A stretch of DNA of 64,000 nt, from positions 1-64,000 of the forward strand of contig NZ_JADKZI010000009.1 in NCBI RefSeq assembly GCF_017811815.1, given 5' to 3'. Each line of letters starts with the position of its first letter. Within the stretch, counting starts at the first letter, position 1. This DNA comes from Flavonifractor sp. AGMB03687 (GTDB taxonomy: Bacteria > Bacillota > Clostridia > Oscillospirales > Oscillospiraceae). A model generated the notes under the pieces. The model had not been told where the DNA came from. It worked only from the letters and a program-made list of their open reading frames with translations, and searched no databases. The translations under genes were made by a program, and so were the position numbers. Positions 1 to 8,600 of this stretch are shown piece after piece.

Positions 1-264
1 TCCGACGGCACCAACCTGGAGGCCAACCTGACCCGTGAGCAGCTGGTCACCATGCTGTGGCGCTACGCCGGCAGCCCCGTGGTGGAGAGCGACCTGTCCG
101 GTTATCCCGACGGCGCGGCTGTCAGCGACTGGGCGTTGAACGCCATGATCTGGGCCACCGGTGAGGGCGTCATCACCGGCAACGGCGCGGGCGCGCTGAA
201 TCCCCAGGGCACCGCTACCCGTGCCGAGGTTGCCACCATCCTCATGCGGTTTATCGAGAACTAA
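1..264 (+). CDS. SLH-domain protein, C-terminal end (5' truncated by window)
   Basis: The open frame runs from the first base to a TAA at 262-264, so only the last 87 codons are visible. They form a surface-layer homology (SLH) repeat: a TREQLVTMLWRYAG helix, then a DWALNAMIWATGEGVITG stretch and a TATRAEVATILMRFIE helix, the usual SLH pattern. SLH domains bind secondary cell-wall polymer and anchor exported proteins to the surface. The N-terminal part, which would say what is anchored, lies outside the window. A strong terminator follows directly. Confidence 0.85.
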   Translation, partial: SDGTNLEANLTREQLVTMLWRYAGSPVVESDLSGYPDGAAVSDWALNAMIWATGEGVITGNGAGALNPQGTATRAEVATILMRFIEN

Positions 265-274
265 ATCCAAGCAT

Positions 275-307
275 AAAAAGCGGTCGCCTTCGGGCGGCCG
301 CTTTTTT
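275..307 (+). terminator. Rho-independent terminator after SLH gene
   Basis: AAAAGCGGTCGCC and GGCGGCCGCTTTT pair around a TTCG loop, followed by a T run. It ends the SLH transcript 10 bases after its stop codon. Confidence 0.9.
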
Positions 308-343
308 AATAACGGTAAATCCGTACACTCTACCACCGTTCGG

Positions 344-372
344 TTGCCAAATTCCCGCCCATGGGCTATGCT
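344..372 (+). promoter_or_regulatory. Probable sigma-A promoter of the XRE membrane regulator
   Basis: TTGCCA at 344-349, a 17-base spacer, then TATGCT at 367-372. It lies just upstream of the ribosome binding site of the next gene, which implies a very short leader. Confidence 0.5.
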
Positions 373-392
373 GAAGGGGAGAGGTGATCCCT

Positions 393-1142
393 GTGTACGA
401 CATGGACAAGCGCGCCTTTGGGGCCTTTGTGGCCCAGCTCCGGAAGGAGAGGGGCTATACCCAGAAGGAGCTGGCCGCCCGGCTCCACATCACCGACAAG
501 GCGGTGAGCAAGTGGGAGACGGGGGCCAGCATCCCGGACACCGCCCTGCTCATCCCCCTGGCCGAGCTGCTGGGGGTAACGGTGACCGAGCTGCTCCTCT
601 GCCAGCGGCAGGAGAAGCCCATGGAGCCGGAGGCGGTGGAGGATGTGGTCAAGACCGCCATCCGCTACGCCGGGGGCAAGCCCAAGCGGGCCTGGAAAGA
701 GAAGGGGCGCTGGCCCCTGTGGTACAGCCTGTCCCTGATGATCGGTCTGCTGGGGCTGTGGGCCAACTGGACCTGGACGGGCCTCCCAGAGGTGCTGCCG
801 ACCCCTGTCCTGCTGGGGGCCATCTTCGGGGCCTGGTTCTGCTTCTTCACCCGGCTCACCCTGCCGGAGATCTACGACCAGCGGGCCATCAGCATGGTGT
901 TGGACGGACCCTTCCGCATGAATATGCCCGGCCTCACCTTTAATAATCGCAACTGGCCCCACATCGTCACGGCGGGCCGGGTGTGGTCCTGCGCCATTAT
1001 GGCCGGGCTGCCCCTGCTGTCCCTGGTTCTGGGGCTGCTCTGCCCCACCCTGTGGGAGATGGTCCAGCTGTGGGTGATTCTGGTCCTCACCCTGGGCGGA
1101 TTGTTCATCCCCTTCTACCGGGTGGGCAAAAAGTATCAATGA
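393..1142 (+). CDS. XRE-family regulator with C-terminal membrane domain
   Basis: A 249-residue protein. An N-terminal Cro/C1-type helix-turn-helix occupies about residues 6-62 (core KERGYTQKELAARLHITDKAV). After a charged linker, four hydrophobic segments fill the C-terminal half, so this is probably a membrane-tethered transcription factor. The frame is open from a GTG at 384, but AGAGGTGATC at 380-389 is an excellent ribosome binding site placed about right for the GTG at 393, so 393 was chosen. Regulators of this build are common in Clostridia. Target and signal cannot be read from the sequence. A perfect terminator follows the stop directly. Confidence 0.8.
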   Translation: MYDMDKRAFGAFVAQLRKERGYTQKELAARLHITDKAVSKWETGASIPDTALLIPLAELLGVTVTELLLCQRQEKPMEPEAVEDVVKTAIRYAGGKPKRAWKEKGRWPLWYSLSLMIGLLGLWANWTWTGLPEVLPTPVLLGAIFGAWFCFFTRLTLPEIYDQRAISMVLDGPFRMNMPGLTFNNRNWPHIVTAGRVWSCAIMAGLPLLSLVLGLLCPTLWEMVQLWVILVLTLGGLFIPFYRVGKKYQ

Positions 1143-1184
1143 ACAAGACCGGCAGCCTGCTTCACAGGCTGCCGGTCTTGTTTT
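1143..1184 (+). terminator. Terminator with perfect 17-bp stem
   Basis: Arms 1143-1159 and 1165-1181 pair perfectly around CTTCA and are followed by a T run. The hairpin begins at the base after the regulator stop codon. It may also serve transcripts arriving on the minus strand from the GNAT gene. Confidence 0.9.
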
Positions 1185-1221
1185 GCCCGAAACGGATGAG
1201 GGCCGCTGTTGGCTTGCTTGG

Positions 1222-1674
1222 TTATCCCTCCGATAAATGGAGCGTCAGCTCGATTTCATCTTCGTCTGCTGCTCCGGTCTCTGTAAAGCCTTTGCTTTGA
1301 TACAAATGCAGTGCCCCCACATTCTCTTTGTTGCAGGTCAGGGTCACCCGGTTGGAGGTGCCAAAAGGTTTCGCCCGGATAAAGTCAAGTACCTGGTCCA
1401 ATGCAGCGCCGCCATAGCCCCGTCCCTGGTACGCTTCATCCACCATCATATGCCAGATATCATATTCAGGGATATCGTAATCATAAATCACCATGACATA
1501 GCCAACCATGGTATCCCCTGCATAAATGCCAAACGGCTGGCATTGCTCCCGGTAGACATAGGCCTGTGCAAGACTGCGGATGGGATGGGAGACAAAACGC
1601 TCCTGTCCGGGCGCCAGTTTCAGCTGAAATGCGTCGATAAAGTTTTCTTCTGTAATTTTTCTGAGTTGAATCAT
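1222..1674 (-). CDS. GNAT-family N-acetyltransferase (polyamine-acetyltransferase-like)
   Basis: A 150-residue single-domain GNAT enzyme that would move acetyl from acetyl-CoA to an amine. The acetyl-CoA motif A is visible as VDEAYQGRGYGGAALDQVL (about residues 80-98), followed by NKENVGALHLYQSKGF, the usual motif B. The layout resembles the small spermine/spermidine acetyltransferases of Bacillota (BltD/PaiA type), but the substrate is not proven. The frame extends four codons further upstream; the ATG at 1674 was chosen because GGAGGA lies five bases before it. The gene stands alone on the minus strand. Confidence 0.85.
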   Translation of the reverse strand: MIQLRKITEENFIDAFQLKLAPGQERFVSHPIRSLAQAYVYREQCQPFGIYAGDTMVGYVMVIYDYDIPEYDIWHMMVDEAYQGRGYGGAALDQVLDFIRAKPFGTSNRVTLTCNKENVGALHLYQSKGFTETGAADEDEIELTLHLSEG

Positions 1675-2006
1675 AAATTCCTCCATAAATTGTCCTGACT
1701 GGATTGACAGTCGATTTTGTATGAATATCTATGGAAGAACAGACGATTGCATCAAAACGCAAAAAAGCCGTGGTTGATGAACCACGGCAAACGAAATCTG
1801 TTAAAAACGATTATCCTGCAACCGAGGCCTTCACAAGATATTCAGATGTCCGATTCTCTCTGCTATTTCTCATCATGAAGCACCTCGCTTTCTGTATGGA
1901 TTTGACACCATCATACTCCCTGTCATCCCTGCTGTCAATCATCGCTTTTGGGCTGATCTCCCACCCAGTATCTCTCCCTCTTTTTGTCCAAAACCGTTGT
2001 GTCGGC
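1675..2006. other. Gene-free stretch with orphan minus-strand terminator
   Basis: The stretch between the GNAT gene and the AEC promoter. At 1761-1788 lies a hairpin (GCCGTGGTT/AACCACGGC, loop GATG) followed on the minus strand by six Ts, so it terminates minus-strand transcripts arriving from higher coordinates. The only candidate source is a 79-codon minus-strand frame at 1811-2050 with no recognisable domain and no clear ribosome binding site. It may be the decayed tail of a lost gene. Confidence 0.5.
1761..1788 (-). terminator. Orphan Rho-independent terminator, minus strand
   Basis: Nine-bp perfect stem 1767-1775/1780-1788 with a six-T tract on the minus strand. No convincing gene feeds into it. 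Confidence 0.7.
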
Positions 2007-2035
2007 TTGCTTCCGCCCGGGTTTGGTGATAGAAT
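2007..2035 (+). promoter_or_regulatory. Probable promoter of the AEC transporter
   Basis: TTGCTT at 2007-2012, 17-base spacer, TAGAAT at 2030-2035, about 40 bases upstream of the start codon. Confidence 0.55.
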
Positions 2036-2076
2036 GGAGCGGATTTTCATTGAGGGAAAAGAAGGAATTGTTTGTT

Positions 2077-3009
2077 ATGGTCCAATATCTGTTGATGGTG
2101 TCCTCCCAGGTGGGGACGATGTTTATCATGATGGCAGTGGGCTTCGTTCTGGCCAAGCTGGGCAAGCTGACCCCGGCATCCATCCCCCAGCTGACCAACC
2201 TGCTGCTCAACGCGGTGCTCCCCTGCATGCTGGTAGACTCCCTGCAGATCGAGCGCACCCCCGCCCTGCTGGGGGCCATGGGCTACACCTCTCTGTTGGT
2301 GGCCGTCCTCTATCTGCTCTACTGCCTGCTGTCCATGCCCCTGTTCCGGCGGCAGCCCCCTGCCACCGGCAAGGCCCTCCGCTTCGGCGTGCTGTACGGC
2401 AACGTGGGCTTCATGGGTCTGCCCCTGGTGCAGATGGTGCTGGGGGACCACGCCATGGTGTACGGCGTCATCAACCTGATCATATTCAACATTTACAACT
2501 GGAGCCAGGGCGTGGTGCTCATGGGCGGCCGCAAGCAGGTCTCCCTGAAGCAGGCCGTCCTCAACCCCGGCATCATCGGCACCATCACCGCCATGGTCCT
2601 CTTCCTGTGCGGCATCACCCTGCCCCCCATGGTGGGCAACGCCGTCAGCTTCCTGGGCAGCATGAACACCCCTCTGGCCATGGTCATCATTGGCGCCCAG
2701 ATGGCCTCCGCCGACTGGAAGGCGGTATTCCGCAACCGCTCCATCCTGGCCGCCGCCCTGCTGAAGCTCATCGCCATGCCCCTGCTCACCGCTCTGGTGC
2801 TCTATCCCATCCACCCCGAGCCCGACCTGTACTGCACTCTGGTGCTGCTGGTAGCCGTACCCACCGCCAGCATCACCGCCATGTTCGCCCAGCGCTACAA
2901 TCAGGACGTGGCCACCAGCGCCCAGCTGGTCACCTTCACCACCCTGTTGTCCATTCTCACCCTGCCCTGCATGGGGGTGCTGGCCGCCGTGCTCAGCGGC
3001 GCGGCCTGA
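2077..3009 (+). CDS. AEC-family transporter (auxin efflux carrier type)
   Basis: A 310-residue membrane protein with about ten hydrophobic segments in the two-halves arrangement of the AEC/BASS fold. The N-terminal half has the polar helix-break region around VGFVLAKLGKLTPAS and NAVLPCMLV, and the central YGNVGFMGLPLVQ stretch is typical of bacterial AEC permeases. Bacterial members move organic anions such as malate or malonate; the substrate here is unknown. The ATG at 2077 was chosen over an upstream extension because hydrophobic sequence starts right there and GAAGGAA lies upstream. It appears to be monocistronic. Confidence 0.85.
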   Translation: MVQYLLMVSSQVGTMFIMMAVGFVLAKLGKLTPASIPQLTNLLLNAVLPCMLVDSLQIERTPALLGAMGYTSLLVAVLYLLYCLLSMPLFRRQPPATGKALRFGVLYGNVGFMGLPLVQMVLGDHAMVYGVINLIIFNIYNWSQGVVLMGGRKQVSLKQAVLNPGIIGTITAMVLFLCGITLPPMVGNAVSFLGSMNTPLAMVIIGAQMASADWKAVFRNRSILAAALLKLIAMPLLTALVLYPIHPEPDLYCTLVLLVAVPTASITAMFAQRYNQDVATSAQLVTFTTLLSILTLPCMGVLAAVLSGAA

Positions 3010-3140
3010 TGGGCCAAATAGTTTCAAATGCTTACAAAATGGCTTTTACCATTTACTCCAGGGGGGTACCGGTGTTAAAATGTTGGAATCATCCCATACC
3101 CCGGGCGGCCTGTCCGCCCACAGCACATATGGAGGTTACC

Positions 3141-3965
3141 ATGAGAAAGCAGACCATTCTGACCGGGGCCATCGCCCTGGTTCTGGCCGTTTTTCTGGCC
3201 GCCTGCAGCGGACCGGCTCCGGAGGTTACACCCTCTCCCACCGCTGCGGCCACACCCACGGCTACCCCCACCCCGGAACCTACCCCTACGCCTACGCCCG
3301 CGCTCCCCGCCGAGCCGCCTGAGTGGGGCGAGCAGGTCTTTACCCAGACCTACACCGCCGGTGACGGCACCCAGGTCATGAGCGTGCGCTACACCCTGCC
3401 TATGGTGCAGAACACCGATGCCTGCCCCGCCGGCACCGTCATCAACGATTGGTATAAGGAGGACGGCGCCAGCCGCATGGAGAGCGCCGAGGAGAACTAC
3501 GAGCAGGTGGTTGCCGACTACGACGTGTCCAAGAGCGCCGGCTTCTCCTTTACTCCCGTCACCGAGGAGATGAGCTACAAGGTGCTCCTCTCCACCGATC
3601 AGGTCATCAGCATCCGCCGCACCTGGTACATCAACAGCGGGGCGGCCTATCCCACCGTGTTTGAGCTGGCCGAGAACTTCGACCCCCAGACCGGCATCAA
3701 GCTGACCTTTACCGACTTCTTCACCGACGCTCAGGCCGTACGTGAGCGGGTGGTGAACGCCTTCCTGGCCTCCTCGGAGATCTCCGCCGGCGGCTATACC
3801 TGGGCCCAGGTGTCCGCCGCTTATCAGCCGGAGCAGTTCTGCCTGTCCTCCGAGGGCTATACCTTCTGGATCCAGGGCAACACCCTGAACAACCTCCACT
3901 CCCCCGTGGAGGTCACCCTCCCTTATGACACACTGAAGGACGTGAGCATGTATGCAGCCCAGTAA
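3141..3965 (+). CDS. Secreted lipoprotein with DUF3298/RsiV-like domain
   Basis: A 274-residue protein. It starts with a lipoprotein signal peptide ending in the lipobox LAAC (Cys22), followed by a low-complexity Thr/Pro/Ala linker to about residue 60. The rest resembles the DUF3298/DUF4163 domain of RsiV and PdaC: a conserved hydrophobic strand layout, a WYINSGAAYPT region and a FTDFF motif. Such domains occur on extracytoplasmic sensor or lysozyme-binding proteins; a specific role cannot be assigned. Start ATG 3141 follows GGAGG at 3131-3135. Its last 14 bases overlap rlmD, suggesting co-translation. Confidence 0.8.
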   Translation: MRKQTILTGAIALVLAVFLAACSGPAPEVTPSPTAAATPTATPTPEPTPTPTPALPAEPPEWGEQVFTQTYTAGDGTQVMSVRYTLPMVQNTDACPAGTVINDWYKEDGASRMESAEENYEQVVADYDVSKSAGFSFTPVTEEMSYKVLLSTDQVISIRRTWYINSGAAYPTVFELAENFDPQTGIKLTFTDFFTDAQAVRERVVNAFLASSEISAGGYTWAQVSAAYQPEQFCLSSEGYTFWIQGNTLNNLHSPVEVTLPYDTLKDVSMYAAQ

Positions 3966-5580
3966 ACCGCTGGAAGGTCATACGTATCCCCTGCGCATCG
4001 AGGGCTACAGCAGCGACGGCGCCGGCGTGGCCCGTCTGGACGGCATGGTGGTGTTCGTCCAAGGCGGCGTCCGGGGCGAGCTGTGCCAGGTGCGGCTCAC
4101 CCACGTGGGCCGCTCCGCCCTGTGGGGCGTGGTGAAGGAGATCACCGAGCCCTCTCCCGCCCGAATCCCCCCCGACTGCCCCTACTACGACCGGTGCGGC
4201 GGCTGCGCCTTCCGGCACATCACCTACGCCGAGGAGCTGGAGGCTAAGCGCACCCGGGTGGAGGACTGCCTCCGTCGTCTGGGAGGCGCGGACATCCATG
4301 TTACCGAGATCCTGGGTGCCGCCCGGCCTGACCGCTACCGCAACAAGGCCCAGTTCCCCGCCGCTCCCGGCCCCCGCATCGGCTTCTATCAGGCCCGCAC
4401 CCACAAGGTGGTGGACGTAAAGGACTGCCTGCTCCAGAGCGAGGCGGCCTCCCGCCTCCGGGGAGCGGTGAAGGACTGGATGATGGAATATTCCATCCCC
4501 GCCTACAACGAGAAGGCCCGCTCGGGCCTGGTACGCCACGTGTATGTGCGCACCAACCGCCGGGGGGAGAGCCTGTGCTGCCTGCTGGTTAACGGGGTAG
4601 GGGTACCCCGGGAGACCGAGCTGGTCCACGCCCTCCGCGCCGTCGAGCCGGGACTGGTGGGCATCGTGCTGGGGGTGAACAAAAGCCACTCCAACGTGAT
4701 CCTGGGGGACTCCTACCGCACCCTGTGGGGCCAGGATTTTCTGTCCGACACCCTGTGCGGCTCCGACTTCCGCCTGTCCGTCCCCTCCTTCTACCAGGTC
4801 AACCCCGACCAGACCGAGGTACTCTACGGCAAGGCGGTGGAGCTGGCCGGGCTCACCGGCAAGGAGACCGTGCTGGACCTGTACTGCGGCATCGGCACCA
4901 TTTCCCTGGTGATGGCCCGGAAGGCTCGCATGGTGTGGGGCGCCGAGGTGGTGCCCCAGGCGGTGGATGACGCCATCCAAAACGCCCGCCGCAGCGGCAT
5001 CACCAACGCCCGGTTCCTGTGCGCCGACGCCGGCGAGGCCGCCCGGCAGCTGGACCGGGAGGGGGTGCGCCCCGACGTGATCTGCGTGGACCCGCCCCGG
5101 AAGGGTCTGGCGGAGGACGTGGTGGCCACCATCGCCCAGATGGCTCCCAGCCGAGTGGTGTACGTGTCCTGCGATCCGGCCACCCTGGGCCGGGACGTGA
5201 AGCGGTTCGCCGCCCTGGGCTATCAGCTGGACACCGCCACCGTCGTGGACCTCTTCCCCCGCACCGTCCATGTGGAGACGGTAGTGCTTTTGTCCAAACT
5301 CAATGCCAAGCAGCATATCGAGGTGGAGTTGAATCTGGACGAACTGGATTTGACCGCTGCGGAGAGCAAGGCCACCTATGATGAGATCAAAGCCTATGTG
5401 TTGGAAAAGCACGGTCTGAAGGTGTCCAGCCTGTATATCTCCCAGGTCAAGCGGAAGTGCGGGCTAGATGTGGGACAGAATTATAATCTGTCAAAGAAAG
5501 AAGACGCGAAAGTGCCACAGTGTCCGCCGGAAAAAGAAGCGGCAATTATGGATGCACTAAAGCATTTTCAAATGATTTGA
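3952..5580 (+). CDS. rlmD: 23S rRNA m5U methyltransferase RlmD with element-supplied C-terminal tail
   Basis: A TrmA/RlmD-family enzyme making 5-methyluridine in 23S rRNA from S-adenosylmethionine. Visible parts: an N-terminal TRAM domain (about residues 8-64); Fe-S cysteines C76, C82, C85 plus the Cys in VKDCLL; the SAM loop LDLYCGIGTISL; CVDPPRKG; and the catalytic VYVSCDPATL. The enzyme proper ends near residue 442 at the HVET motif. About 100 further residues follow (LSKLNAKQHIEVELNLDELD onward, with a helix-turn-helix-like centre and a KHFQMI end), with base composition shifting away from the host's GC-rich codons. The family normally stops a few residues after HVET, so this tail was probably supplied by element 1 on integration. 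The gene overlaps the upstream lipoprotein gene. rlmD is also known as rumA. Confidence 0.9.
   Translation: MQPSKPLEGHTYPLRIEGYSSDGAGVARLDGMVVFVQGGVRGELCQVRLTHVGRSALWGVVKEITEPSPARIPPDCPYYDRCGGCAFRHITYAEELEAKRTRVEDCLRRLGGADIHVTEILGAARPDRYRNKAQFPAAPGPRIGFYQARTHKVVDVKDCLLQSEAASRLRGAVKDWMMEYSIPAYNEKARSGLVRHVYVRTNRRGESLCCLLVNGVGVPRETELVHALRAVEPGLVGIVLGVNKSHSNVILGDSYRTLWGQDFLSDTLCGSDFRLSVPSFYQVNPDQTEVLYGKAVELAGLTGKETVLDLYCGIGTISLVMARKARMVWGAEVVPQAVDDAIQNARRSGITNARFLCADAGEAARQLDREGVRPDVICVDPPRKGLAEDVVATIAQMAPSRVVYVSCDPATLGRDVKRFAALGYQLDTATVVDLFPRTVHVETVVLLSKLNAKQHIEVELNLDELDLTAAESKATYDEIKAYVLEKHGLKVSSLYISQVKRKCGLDVGQNYNLSKKEDAKVPQCPPEKEAAIMDALKHFQMI
5269..5280 (+). repeat. Left attachment site of element 1
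   Basis: CATGTGGAGACG, matching the right-end CATGTTGAGACC at 10 of 12 positions with GAGAC identical. It falls where rlmD passes from host-like to element-like composition. Confidence 0.75.
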
Positions 5581-5619
5581 GATGTAGACACAATTACCCT
5601 TTACTCCAAGAAAAAATAT

Positions 5620-5659
5620 AGCGCAGCCCACCAATCAATAATAATTGGTGAGCTGCGCT
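5620..5659. terminator. Bidirectional terminator between rlmD and the helicase
   Basis: Arms 5620-5635 and 5644-5659 pair with one mismatch (AGCGCAGC/GCTGCGCT plus CACCAAT/ATTGGTG). A-rich sequence lies on the left and TTATTATTTT on the right, so it can end both the rlmD transcript and the minus-strand operon. Confidence 0.8.
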
Positions 5660-5687
5660 TATTATTTTGGCATGTAATCAGCCTATT

Positions 5688-8600
5688 TTATTGAATGCTG
5701 TCAAGAATCTTTTGTACGGCATACGGCTTAGCGTACTTGATATAAGCGTCACTTACAAAAATGGTACCGGTAGCTTGCGGTTCAACCCACATTGCGGGGT
5801 ATACAACAACCCTTTTTGTATTTCTTCGTCCAGTTGCAATGATTTCACCATCAGAAGTAATCTCGCAACCAGATTGCTTAAGGATATTTACCAAAGGCAT
5901 TATCATCTCTATCTGTGTCTCTGGCTTGATTGGCAGCGCATTTATCCCATCAACACCCCATTCAAGAAGTTGAAGCGCAGCAAAACGATCAAGCATACCA
6001 TGTACATATTGATTCCTGTAATGCTTTAGACATTTGGAGCACGCAGATCCGCAATTGCAAGAACTTAAAAGTTCCTTCATATCGGCGAGCAATTCAGCAA
6101 TCGCATCAGCTACGCTGACAGCATACCCGGCGCCACTTGACAGGCTGTCATAAAGATAAATATCAACATAAGAGGCTTCAGGACCAGTTCTAAGACGATA
6201 ACCAGTAACAAGTTCGGTAAATTCAACATCAAGCTTTTTGCTTGCCACAAGTCGCAGCGCTTCAGCTAGGGATTGCGCAGCTCGATTAAGCCATGGATTG
6301 TCGTTTCTTCTGACATCAATGATCCTATCGTCAATTGTGAATTCGAGAACTAACATATCAGTTATAAAGTCATAGCCAAGATTCACATTAAAATAGTTGC
6401 TGTGGCGGCATTTACCTCGAGTATACTTCGACTTGTACGGTCTGTTAATATCGTTTAGAACAGAAATGTCATCACCAGGCATAGCAGCTCCACAGTCCTT
6501 GCAGACCATAAAACCCTTGTCATCTGTTCCTTTGTTCAGCATGATAATGCGTTGGTTTGTTCGTGAAGCGATCCGTATGTTTTTACAGCCTGGGGCAAGT
6601 TTCATTTCTTCAGCCTCGGGTAGAGTTGAATAAAGAGGCTGCTGTACAGCAGTGTATTCTTCTGACAGCTGAACGTCTGGTATGGATTCAGCGTTTCTTG
6701 GCGCAAACCCCCAGGGGCGCATCATTTCACGGGTAATCTTCAGATCACTATTCCCACAAAACGGGCAACGTTTGGTTTTCTCTTCCCTCAAGCCGAACCA
6801 ACCACACTCAGGACAAGAGATTATCTCCTTCACATAATTTGGGTCTTCTGTATAAGCACGTGCCGGAGTCAGCGATTGACCATGGCGACGCTCGCTTCCG
6901 GGATAGTAGAATCCACCAATCTGATAGGTTTGTTTATCAACAACAATTGCTCTACCAGGGGCATATTCGCCAATAGCTACATCCAGGCCACGATCAACCT
7001 CATAAAGAATCTTTCCGGATGTATCTGGTATGTAAGTACTTACGACATTCTTTGGGAAAGAATATGTTGGGATGATTCCTTCTTCATAGAGAGCATCTAG
7101 AAGAATCTTCGCCTCACCTTCCTTAGCTCCTTCTTCTACTCCAAAAAGTTCGGGGTGTGTCTGACATTTTTCTTTCAGTGTATCGAAAGATTTTTTCAGC
7201 TCATCCTCAAACACTGAATAGTGAAATGGTATTCCGACTGGTAGAAGGAGCTTGTCTTTATTTGCATTATAAGAAGCAAGATAACTCTTAAAGTTGTCAA
7301 GAAAGTCGTTTAGGAAAACGGCTGCTGTAACTGTATCAAGGCTCATGTGGTTTTCCGAAAGAAATTCTTGGAGAATAACCATAGCTAGATGACGTTGGAG
7401 GAGCTTTTCACTTCTTATATCAATCCAAGGCTTGCGAGGGTCTCCGCGGAACATAGGAATTGGATCATTGAAGTACAAGGTATCATGTGGACCATCTTCA
7501 CAGAAAGTAACAATGGTAGACAAACTAGATCCACGTCGGCCAGCACGACCAGCTCGCTGCTGGTAATTTTCACGCATGGGCGGAATATTGCGCAAGCCGA
7601 CCGCGACCAGGGAGCCAATATCAATACCTACTTCCATGGTGGTTGTGCTGCTAAGGATATCAACAGGTGTTTCACCATCTTGGATTAAATCTTGGAAGCG
7701 CAATTCATATTGTTCGGTTTTACTCCAAAGATCATCACGTTGGTCTTTATGTGAGAGCTGCGCAGTATGTTCCTCGGTGTCAATTACATGAATCGGCTCA
7801 CCTTGAAGCGCATCAGCTACCGGCTTTCTCCAGAAACCAAGTGCCTCGTATTCACCAGATTTCATTTCATGGATATGAGAAGATCCGCAGCTTGGACATT
7901 TACCTTTCAGCGTAAAAGGAGTCAATTCAGAGCATTGTTCACATTTGTACCATACATGAGAAGTATCAAAACGTGGTTTTACTCTAGAGAGATCAATATA
8001 TAATTTCCCATTATCAGGCTGCGCCGAATCAAGAAATTCTTCCTTTAACACTCGTTTCCACGCCATCTCAGTTTCGTTCCCGTCATGCCATTCCATGATC
8101 TCGCGGATAGTTTTTGAGAATCCCCAATCCTTATCAAGCCCGTAGCCACCGTAATTGGGGCGGACTTTCAACCGAATTGTGTCACTAATTGTATGGCCGA
8201 TAGCTGTAGACATATCGCAAATTGATAGTATCCACGCATTAAAAAAGTCAATAAACTCCTCATCAGTAACCGTCACATTGTTCTCTTCGAGTGCATCTAC
8301 AGCATCAAAAAGAGCCTGGTCTGTAGGTTCAATCCAGCTTGTGGCCGAGTCATACAAGGTGTTATAGCCACCAGCAAACAACCGCAAGAGATATTCCTGC
8401 ATCTGAACAGGAGCGTTTGCAATCGTGAATCTTGGGGCATACTCTCGCCCTCGTTTTATACAGCGATTGTAGTTATTCAGTGCAGCGGTACAATCTTCGG
8501 CAAATTTTATCCGTTCAGGCCCATGAAAAATTTGTACATGATGCTGACCAGCGACAAGGCAAAAATAATCATACAGCGAATTTATTGACTGCTCAACCGT

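Noticed and set aside
1731-3965. One 744-codon frame covering the AEC and lipoprotein region
   Set aside because: Only the last 274 codons are protein-like, with their own start and lipobox; the earlier part is out of frame with the AEC gene.
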